From NCBI RefSeq assembly GCF_037893015.1, contig NC_133658.1:638162244-638226243 (forward strand): 64,000 bases of DNA, written 5' to 3'. How positions within the stretch are numbered: position 1 is the stretch's first letter; each line of letters opens with the position of its first letter. A program made the position numbers and the translations under genes. Below the pieces are notes generated by a model, which worked only from the letters and a program-made list of their open reading frames with translations, was not told where the DNA came from and ran no database searches. The stretch comes from Macrotis lagotis (lineage: Eukaryota; Chordata; Mammalia; Peramelemorphia; Peramelidae). This document shows, piece by piece, positions 55,816 to 64,000 of the stretch.

Positions 55816-57210
55816 CACAGGAAATTAGGAGCCTGAAAAAACTTTTGAATATGAATATAATAAAAAAAACAAATTTTCAAGGCTAGATGGAGACTGCTGT
55901 TAAGTTTACAAGATATAATTCAGAATTATTCTCTGCAATGTTATGTTCTTTCATGGTTTTTTGGTTAGTCTTTGGGAATCTGGCTTTGTCTTGAATTTTT
56001 TATGTTCAATTTTCTTTACTTTATAATAAATAATCAAATTTTTTAGGTTTTTTTGTAAGGCATATACATATATATATATATATATATATATTTCTTAAAC
56101 TAAGAATATAAATAGATCATATCTGTTATTGTTTCTGAAGTTAAATAATAGAGGCTAATACAGTAACAAAATATTTGTTCATTTTATTTTCTGTATACTC
56201 TGGGTCATACTTGATTCAGGGAGTCTAATGAGTTCAAGTCCAGGATTTACATGATACAGTATGCTTATCAAGTTAAAATTAAATGCTTATTTGATGGCAG
56301 AACTTTTATCAGTTATAGATTGGGCTAAATCATAATTGGGGCTCTTTTCTAATTCTGAAATTATTATGTGAAAAAAAATAAGAACTAGTTCTGTGTTTTT
56401 ATTAGGATAGGGAACTTCCAATTGAAGACCTACTAAAAACTTCTTAGTAACTTTAAGATGAACCTTATCTCCCCTTGTGCCAACCACCCAAAGGGGTGGT
56501 GCTAGATACATGGATAGATAGATAGATAGATTTTAAAGTAGAATGGTCTAAGAGTCAATAAATTACTTTTATACAGCTACATATTACTCACCAGCTCTGT
56601 ATGTAAACTCTTTTCATGAACCTAAATTGCAAAATATGGGGAATAATTTATTAAAATTACAAGCTTTTATTCAAATTAATAATTTATATAAGATGCCTAA
56701 ATCACCATTCCCAAGATGTGAATTGTTATTCTAATTTTCAGTCTTATATAGTAAATGATGCTTCAAAAGAAAGTCTATTTCCCAAAGCAAATGTGGGGAA
56801 ATATTAACTTTGTTCTCTCCATAAGGGGCTAATTCCCCACTGTTAGTTCCCAATGCTCATAAGCTTTAAAAATGTTTTTTTTAAGTTGCAATGCCACAAA
56901 GAACTAACACAATTCTAGTGTAATATTCTTATTCTTTGCATTAAAATAAACACATTTTAATGAAAAGTCAACTTCTTTGCATATAGGATATAATTCTGAG
57001 CCAGATATTCTCCCAGCTTGCTGCCTCCATATGCTACTCCATATGCTGAGAGACCATTGATTCAAAAGGAATACCTTTATACTTCTTCTTTCCTCCTCTT
57101 TCTCTCCTTAAACTTCACACATTCACCCACATACAATGGAAGAGAAATGTAACAGAAAATCTTGCCCCTCTTCAGTAAAATAGAAAAAATAGTTTCATTG
57201 TTTCAAAGGT
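55816..57210. other. No gene; (TA)n at 56065-56092 and (GATA)n at 56513-56531
   Basis: Long AT-rich stretch with two small microsatellites. No repeat family, splice-site pair or open frame that I trust. Confidence 0.5.
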
Positions 57211-57214
57211 AGAT

Positions 57215-57870
57215 ATTTCATTCATTCATTCACTCATTTATTCATTTAATATTTTAAAGAACCTGTTGTTTCCAAAGGACTGTGTTAGTCACCAGGGGTG
57301 GAAGGTCAGACTATAAAACTGATGTAAGATATAGTTTTGTATTCTTGTTACTTACATTCTAGATAGAGTAAGGCAAAAAACTAGGCATCTATAATATGCA
57401 ATATTATATAACATATGAATTGGAAATGTACAACATAAACTGTTACATAAAGTGTAAAAAGGAAGATAGTTATCAACAATGGAGATCAGATAAAGCGTAA
57501 TGGACATGGCAGTACTGAATAGGAGTTTAAAGAATGGAAAGGAATTTAATAAATGGAGATGAGAGAAGGAAAACATTCTAGGCATAGAGAACAGTGTGAG
57601 TAAAGGCACAATGACTGAAAAGTTCAGGGCATGATAAGAGATGTGGGAAGCAATGAAGAGAAGTCAAACTTGATTAGAGTACGGTATACATGAAAGGTAT
57701 GAGTAAAGCTAGAAAGGTAAGATAAGGTTATATTGCTAAAGGTCTTGAATGATAGAAAAGGAGTTGGACATTATTCAGTTTGTAATTTGAGAACCATTGG
57801 AGATTTGTGTCATGATAACATCCATTCAAAAGAAACATTCTAATAGTGGTATGATGATGAGAGCATGCAT
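57215..57870 (-). mobile_element. L2 3' part, diverged
   Basis: Antisense: terminus (cattcattcattcactcatt), 'tgtgttagtcaccaggggtg', 'gtgagtaaaggcacaatgac', 'ctaaaggtcttgaatg', 'gagaaccattggagatttgt' in L2 order. Confidence 0.65.
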
Positions 57871-57871
57871 A

Positions 57872-58445
57872 GAGAAAAAAATTGTAGATTATATATATAT
57901 ACATATATATATATATAATCTATATTAAATTGTTCACTGTTTTAGGAGGGGTGGGTGAGGGAAGTGGGGAAAAATACAGAACTCAAAATTTTTAATAAAT
58001 GTTAAAATTTGCCTTACATGCAATTGAAAAATATACTATTTATAAAAAGAAGAAATAACATGTGTGGAAAAGGAATCCACATTGGGACATAGTAAAAGAA
58101 CTATAGAGAATCTGAAGAGGAGCTAGGTGAGGAAAGAAGGATGGATATCCTGGGCTCTTCTGTAAATTGGAGTTTCTATAAGGAACTTATCAATGGGACA
58201 AGAGAACTGCAGGGGCTGAGAGATTTCCAGGGTAGGGAAGCCACAGGAATTTGGAAGATAAGAAGGCAACCATGAAATTGAGATCAAGTTAGAGAGTCAG
58301 AAGTAGAGAAAGGGGAAGAATCCAAAGCTAGTGTCAAGCAAGGGATATATTGATAGAACACAGGATTCCTATAGTTGTTCTTTCTTGTATTAACTGTTGT
58401 TTTCAGTAGAATCATCATTCAGTCTTTCATTTTTGAAAGTTTGAG
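57872..58445 (+). repeat. Inverted repeat B, left arm
   Basis: Pairs with 58853-59377 in reverse complement over its whole length apart from an extra ~85 bp near 57970-58050. Shared runs include 'aaagaaggatggatatcctg' (one mismatch), 'cttatcaatgggacaag' and 'ctttcatttttgaaagt'. Roughly 85% identical by eye. It contains an L1 3' end (57925-58040) and a (TA)n array. Confidence 0.9.
57925..58040 (+). mobile_element. L1 3' terminus inside the palindrome arm
   Basis: 'ggaggggtgggtgagggaag', 'acagaactcaaaatttttaa', 'gccttacatgcaattgaaaa' match the last ~110 bases of the L1 3' UTR in sense. The other arm keeps only its first half. Confidence 0.65.
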
Positions 58446-58589
58446 TTAATATATATGATGCTGATTATGGGATCATAGAATTTAAATAGATTTGAAAGGT
58501 ATCAAAGAAATCACAGAGTTCAATCAATTCATTGTACCAATGAGGAAATTGAGGTTCAGGGTTTTGTCATTCACTTATCTTTCATATCC

Positions 58590-58790
58590 AACATGATACA
58601 GTAAAATGAATGTTGTTTTTAAAATCATAGAGCCTACATGTGAGTTCTGGGTATGGCACTTTTTTCTTGTATAACCTTAGACACCTCATTTAATCTGTCT
58701 TCAGTGCTTCATTTTCCCCATCTGTTCATGAAAGGTTTTAGATAAGATGATATCTAAGGTATTTTGAAACTGTAAATCATGATTCTATGC
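58590..58790 (+). mobile_element. MIR in the spacer of inverted repeat B
   Basis: 'tgtgagttctgggtatggca', 'cattttccccatctgttcat', 'gataagatgatatctaagg'. Confidence 0.6.
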
Positions 58791-58852
58791 TCCAGTTCTT
58801 GTATCTGTGAGGATTTTCCTGGAGTGATGACAGTAACAATAGAGAGCAAACT

Positions 58853-59377
58853 CATACTTTCAAAAATGAAAGCCTAAGTCAATGATAGTTCTAATGAAAA
58901 CAACAGTGAAATTAGAAGGAAGAGCAACTACAGGAATACTGTGTTCTATCAATACATCCCCTTCCTTTTAAGTACCTTTTTATGAATACCTTTGGATTCT
59001 TCCCCCAGCTCTCCTTCTGATTCCAGTTTCTTGGCTGCCTTCTCACCTTCAGTGTTCCTATGGTCTCTCCAACCTGGAAATCTTTCAGTCACTGCAATTC
59101 CCTTGTCCCATTGATAAGCTCCTTATTATAGAACCTCCAATTTACTGAAGAGCCCAGGATAGCCATCCTTCTTTCCTCTCCTAGCTCCTTTTCAGATTCT
59201 CTGTAGTTTTTTTTTCACTATGCCCTAATATGGGTTCCTTCTCCACACACATATTATTTTTTTCTTCCCTCACCTACACCCTCCTAGAACAGTAAACAAT
59301 TTAATAAAGGCTTTATATATAGATATATGCATATGTATATACACACACACAAATATATATCTCCACAATATTTTCTC
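58853..59377 (-). repeat. Inverted repeat B, right arm
   Basis: Reverse-complement partner of 57872-58445. The outermost part (59240-59377) holds antisense L1 3' UTR and an AT/CA microsatellite, mirroring the left arm. Confidence 0.9.
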
Positions 59378-59624
59378 CATTTGGTATGTTGCTTTTTCAC
59401 GTTAAAATTAAAAAAATTTGAATGAATGCAAGAATTATCTTTCTTTTTACTTATATTTTTTATTTCTAACACTGAGCACAGTCCCTATAACATAATAAGT
59501 ATTTAATAAACTTTTAGTGATTTGACTTGATTTAGATTTGGAACTTGAGATATATTCAAGCAAAGATGTTCTTTAAGATGTGGGACTAGAGTTCTATGCT
59601 TAAGATATCTACACCTAATGATCT

Positions 59625-60205
59625 CATATCCATTTATTAATTACCAACTATGTGCTAGCACTTTGCTATTTGTTGGGGATACAATTAATAAAACAGAAAG
59701 ACTGTCTCTGCCACCTTATGAACTGGCAATCTAAAGAGAGAGACAAGGCAAAAGAAAAGGAGGCAGAAAAGTAGGAAAGGCAGTATAGGGTAACCATTTT
59801 GGGGGCAGATTGTTTCAAGATTTGAGAGTCTAGTTTCTATTGTCTATGAAGGGAAACTCTGGGAGGAATCAGTTCTCTGCCCTCCAATCTTCCAATCACT
59901 AGCAGAAGAGGATGAAGAAGTTGGTATCAACTAGGACTTAAGGTGATATTAAAAGTGATGAATTTATCCTGGAAGGAATAGCTGAAACCAGTCAGGAAAG
60001 CAGATGTAAAGCAGATTGAATACACTTGGAAGTCACTTCTATAAATGTGGTGCCTGGAGTCATAAAGAAGAAAAATAATACCAAAGAAGAGAGTGAAGAG
60101 AGAAATGACAATAAGACCAAGGAAAACCCTGGAGAATACCAACATTAAGAAACCAAGGAAACAAATGAAAGCCCAACAAAGATGACTGGGAAGGAAGGAA
60201 TAGTT
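59625..60205 (-). mobile_element. L2-like fragments, diverged
   Basis: 'ttattaattaccaactatgt', 'tgttggggatacaattaat' at the left and 'accaaggaaaaccctggaga', 'gcccaacaaagatgactggg' at the right resemble two L2 regions; the middle is unassigned. Confidence 0.45.
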
Positions 60206-60215
60206 GAAGAATATT

Positions 60216-60218
<3 letters not shown>

Positions 60219-60260
<42 letters not shown>
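60219..60260. repeat. (TG)n microsatellite
   Basis: About 20 TG units. Confidence 0.97.
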
Positions 60261-60262
<2 letters not shown>

Positions 60263-60289
60263 TTTCTACATCACTCAATTTAGCTTTTC

Positions 60290-60475
60290 CTCTTTTGAAT
60301 TTCATGATAGCCCTGTGGGGAAGATACTATTATTACTGTTATTTCATAACTGAGGAAGCTAAAGCACAGAAAGGTTGTGATTTGTTCATGATCACACATC
60401 TAATAAGAGGTCTGAGGAAGGGTTTGAATTCAAGTCTTCCAACTCCATGTCCTCTACTCTTTCAATAGTGTGGCT
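60290..60475 (-). mobile_element. MIR/CORE-type SINE
   Basis: Antisense: 'gatagccctgtggggaagat', 'aggttgtgatttgttcatg', 'gtttgaattcaagtcttcc'. Confidence 0.7.
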
Positions 60476-60769
60476 GATCTATAGTATCAAGGAGATGAAA
60501 ACTGAAAAAAGAACTCTGACCTTCTTTCTTTAAGATTCATATATAACCTAACTGCTGATTGAATTTTATTTACTTATAAAACTCCTAAGAACAGGATCCA
60601 AGAAAGCTGTACATGATAAACAAACACTGAGCCAAACCAGGCTTCATGCCCAGAAAATAACTATAACCAACAAAAGAAAAAGAATTAATTTTAAAAATAA
60701 AAAAATAAACAACCTGCATAACATTTAGGGCTAATGACCCACTGACTAAACATCCAGTGAGCAGAGGAC
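60476..60769. other. No recognisable feature
   Basis: A-rich spacer. Confidence 0.4.
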
Positions 60770-60905
60770 CATGTAGATTTAGAGGTTATCTAATTCATGT
60801 CCCTCAGATAAGAAATTTGAGGCCCAGTAAGGTTAAGTGAATTGCCAATGATCATATAAATAAAGGGAAGACATGAGATCTGAACCCAGGCTCAAAAATG
60901 TAGCA
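60770..60905 (-). mobile_element. MIR-like SINE
   Basis: Antisense: 'atttgaggcccagtaaggtt', 'aagtgaattgccaatgatca', 'gatctgaacccaggctca'. Confidence 0.6.
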
Positions 60906-62070
60906 GGTACCCTGGAGCAACACATTACATGAAGGATTTTGTACTGTATTTTCATATCTAGAGTCCCTAAAGACAGGTAACTAAGCCTATTAACTTGAAT
61001 GAAGAGGGGAACAAGAGGAATTGGGTCAAATACTGAAGTCTTAGTAGAATGTAGAGAGAAAGATCAATCCTAAAGGGCCTGGGGCCTGTAGCATTACAAT
61101 TATTCCATTAACCAGATTTTGAACCCAGCCAACTGCCAGTTCTCACCAATGGCAGCAATTGTTCTGCCTTTCCCTTCAGGTAACTGAGTACCAGGTTGTC
61201 CTCCATGACATTTTAAAGGGCGGCCTAAATGGAAGAATACGAACTTGCCTAGAGAAGGTAATCATAGTCAAGGGGGGGGGGGCAAACTAGGAATCTGTAT
61301 TAAATGAGAATAAACCTTTAAGTTCTACAACTGAGCATTTCTTTGAATACCTACAAGTGATAAAGTATGGGAATTGGCATGGTTAGCACTCAGTTCTTTC
61401 ACAGCTTTTTAGGTACAGAGATTTTTAAAGGGGGAAAAAATAGAAAAAAAGGAGGGAAAGGCCATAAAAATCTCTTTTACAAGCCCTGAGTGTGTTGCAT
61501 ATCACTAACAGTAATTACTGTCCTTGGTGTAATCTGAGATCACGGAAATGGCAGAAACATTATTTTTAATTACTTTATTAATGATTTCTGAGAATGCATC
61601 CTTATACACAAATACTGAGTCCAATAGGAATGAAGCTTCCGTAAAAAGCAGTCACATGAATGTTCTCGTCCCAAATCCTCCTCTTTGTGATGGAGATTAT
61701 TAATAGTGGGGAAATAATCAGAACAGAATAGATGACCTCATTGCCAGAAAGCCCAATAATTATGACTTAACCTAACTTAATTGCTGTGCAAAGGAGATGC
61801 ATAACAAAAGAGAGGAGTGATATTTTGCAGGGCATATAATTGACTATTGACAGGTCAGACAGTTTGGAAGGCCTAGTTATAACAAATTCTTAAAGTAGCT
61901 AAATATGAGTGTTTTGACTCAGATGATAATCACAATAATAGCTGCATGATAGACCTCTAAATTTACCTAATACTTTTAAAAGAAGACAAACAACAATCCC
62001 CAGCTATTATCCTGCTAATTGTTGCAGTTATCTCACTTTGAGAGGAAAAAGAATGTCATCCCTGTTTTCT
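60906..62070. other. Longest repeat-poor stretch; possible conserved non-coding DNA
   Basis: I recognise no transposon in these ~1.15 kb, unusual here. They contain several TAAT/ATTA homeodomain-type cores (for example 'ttttaattactttattaatg' near 61566), a 'gcaaaggagatgcataac' block near 61790 and the exon candidate at 61180. A 9-10 G run lies near 61273. Conservation cannot be judged from one genome. Confidence 0.3.
61180..61257 (+). other. Candidate 78-nt internal exon
   Basis: A strong acceptor-like site (gttctgcctttcccttcag, AG at 61178-61179) precedes 78 bases that are open in phase 0 for 26 codons ('VTEYQVVLHDILKGGLNG' then 'RIRTCLEK') and closed in the other two phases. A donor-like AAG|gtaatc follows. 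The length is a multiple of three, and two CpG dinucleotides survive in CpG-poor surroundings. I do not recognise the peptide. It could be a coding exon of a large gene, a non-coding exon or chance. Confidence 0.25.
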
Positions 62071-62074
62071 AAAA

Positions 62075-62078
<4 letters not shown>

Positions 62079-62138
<60 letters not shown>
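62079..62138. repeat. (AG)n microsatellite
   Basis: About 30 AG units followed by purine-rich DNA to 62365, including a short gggaatat tandem near 62250-62275. Confidence 0.97.
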
Positions 62139-62140
<2 letters not shown>

Positions 62141-62410
62141 TAAATTATTTGTTAAGAAAACAGGAGAAGGAGAGTATGATAAAATATTCTTTACTATTGA
62201 GCCACAACTTTTCCATGATTTTACATAAAGAAAAAAATGAAAGAAGGAGAGGAATATGGGAATATGGGAATATGGAAAAAAACAGGGAAAGGAACAGCAG
62301 GAGGATGAAGGAGAAAGAAAGGAAGGGAAAAGAAGAGTAGGGGAGAGAGAAAAGCAAAAGAGGGTAAAGAAGGAACTGGTGGCTATTGTGCTTACATACA
62401 CATTGGCAGA

Positions 62411-62590
62411 ATAGGTCTAAACAGCTGGGTGATCAGCATGACCAGTATTTCTGGGTCTCTTCCAACCATATTCTTCAGTAATCAGACTTTGGCTCTCTGA
62501 TTTGATCTAAAGTTATAATCAAGAGAATAGTTCCTGAATGATTGGAAGAAATATGTGCAAATATAAACCAAGAACAGAAAAATATTATAA
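62411..62590 (+). repeat. Direct repeat C, first copy
   Basis: Matches 63712-63895 in the same orientation at roughly 75-80%: 'gctgggtgatcagcatgacc' / 'gctgagtaatcaatatgacc', 'agtatttctgggtct' / 'aatatttctgagtct', and so on. Not a family I recognise. Confidence 0.8.
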
Positions 62591-62777
62591 CAATAATAAA
62601 TCATTGGCTGCCTGTGGATTCTGGATGTGATTTCAAGGGATATAAGAATTATATGGACATCAACCATTTTCATTTTGATATTTATTTAACTGCAACAAAG
62701 TATGCAGCATGACTCCAGATAACAAAGGAGTAAACATAAGGATAAGAATAAAGAGACTGTAACAAATAAATATGTCT

Positions 62778-62780
62778 GAC

Positions 62781-62835
<55 letters not shown>

Positions 62836-62836
62836 G
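62778..62836. repeat. (TA)n microsatellite
   Basis: About 28 TA units with a ttta break near the end. Confidence 0.97.
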
Positions 62837-63119
62837 ATGCAACTTAAAAAAATTGATTTGAAGATAGAGAATATACCTTGGCTTCACTTTTAGAGAGAAA
62901 TCCCAGGGACAGAAACTCCCTCTACTGAGACAAGTCAAAAACTCTTAAATTTATTATCTTAGAGAGACTAAGATGTTAATAAGCATCTTATCCGGTGGCA
63001 CCCAGTCAATATATATCAAACACAGCACTTAAACCAGACTTCCTGGCTTTGAGGCCAGTTCTCTGCTAGGTCTGACTCTTTAATGATTTTAAAACTATGA
63101 ATTAATTTTAAAACCTATC

Positions 63120-63172
63120 ACTAATACAATGCCTTGAAGATAATAGGTCCTTAACAAATTCTTCTTGAATAA
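63120..63172 (+). mobile_element. L2 3' terminus
   Basis: 'acaatgccttgaagataata', 'ggtccttaacaaattcttct' resemble the L2 end. Short. Confidence 0.4.
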
Positions 63173-63289
63173 AGGGGAAGTATTAAATATATACTTGTTG
63201 ATATTTAAAAATTATATGATCTCTAGACATAAATAACTCTATAGATGAATGATAGAGATCCACACATTTTTTGATGCATTTTATTTCAA

Positions 63290-63710
63290 AAGTATATTAT
63301 ACTTACTATATATAGTATGTATGTATACAACATATGCATATATTTGCACATATGCAGACATATACAGACAAAACTACATGTAAAAAGATATTTTGATATA
63401 TAGATATATATGTATTTATTATATATACAATATTTATATGTATATATTGTGAAAGACTTTTGGGATATTTTATATTTATATATTAATATATATGCACATA
63501 CAGTATATATGCAAATGTTCATGCATATATGGATTTGTATATTTATATTATATATAAAAGTTGTTGAACTATTGAAATTTAAAAATGGACTTAGATTTCT
63601 GGAAGAAACTCTGTGTATTCATGTAAATATGTTCATGTATATGTATATATATATATATGTATATATACATATATAATATATACATATAGTCATACATATA
63701 AACATATATT
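63290..63710. repeat. AT-rich microsatellite field (TATA/TATG/CATA)
   Basis: Many short tata, tatg and cata tracts, none pure for long. Open frames here are Tyr/Ile-rich artefacts. Confidence 0.85.
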
Positions 63711-63711
63711 T

Positions 63712-63895
63712 ATCAGGTCCAAAAAGCTGAGTAATCAATATGACCAATATTTCTGAGTCTTTGTCAACCATGTTCCTGAATAAATAGACTCTGACTCCCT
63801 GTTTAACCTAAAATTATAACAGAGAGACTCATTCTAGAATTATTTTGAGTTATATTTATGACTATAACCCAAGTACAAACAAGAATTAGAACATG
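63712..63895 (+). repeat. Direct repeat C, second copy
   Basis: Partner of 62411-62590; see there. It keeps the matching end 'aacccaagtacaaacaag' against 'aaaccaagaacagaaaa'. Confidence 0.8.
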
Positions 63896-64000
63896 TACAT
63901 ATAATTTTAAAGGTGGACCTCACTGTACTTCTCTCTTAAAACCACTAACCCTAAAAAGCTTTCAAGACTGATAGGTGTCTAAACTCAAAGGAGGATCAAT

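Overview
This window is almost certainly a marsupial genome (opossum, dasyurid or kangaroo-like; I cannot resolve the species). It is AT-rich and CpG-poor, has no intact protein-coding gene, and is packed with layered retroelements. The clade call rests on repeat families I recognise: tRNA-headed SINEs carrying a RTE/Bov-B-like tail (MAR1 type), a very common ~150-bp tRNA-derived SINE, marsupial-type L1 and half-L1 elements, and abundant old L2, L3/CR1 and MIR copies.

Layout. 1-2.2 kb: SINEs in single-copy-looking sequence. 2.2-12.4 kb: two L1 copies end to end on the minus strand plus a third L1 5' piece, containing a solo LTR, SINEs, an RTE-like LINE 3' end and simple repeats. 12.4-19 kb: scattered SINEs, L2 and L3 pieces. 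19-27.4 kb: two L2 copies on the minus strand; the second is split by an L1, which is itself split by an endogenous retrovirus whose surroundings are duplicated. A stretch resembling the sialomucin CD164 lies in that duplicated block. 29.2-32.7 kb: an L1 with clean target-site duplications, carrying a processed RPS18 pseudogene with its own duplications. 33-42.6 kb: L2, L3 and L1 copies, an LTR and a long plus-strand L2. 43.1-43.9 kb: a large inverted repeat. 47.8-51.1 kb: plus-strand L1 and half-L1 copies. 52.9-55.8 kb: an L3 broken up by L2 and SINEs. 57.9-59.4 kb: a second, larger imperfect palindrome. 60.9-62.1 kb: the longest repeat-poor stretch, holding one possible 78-nt exon. 62.4-64 kb: a direct repeat and AT microsatellites.

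The window looks intergenic or deeply intronic. The genes do not act together: the one clear gene-derived locus (RPS18) is a dead retrocopy. I found no operon-like or otherwise novel functional system. The observations most worth checking are the two large inverted repeats, the CD164-like fragment in the retroviral block, the shared 3' tail that ties a SINE family to an RTE-like LINE, and the candidate exon in the repeat-poor stretch. Repeat boundaries were read by eye and are usually good to about 10-30 bases; family names come from memory of consensus sequences, not a database search.
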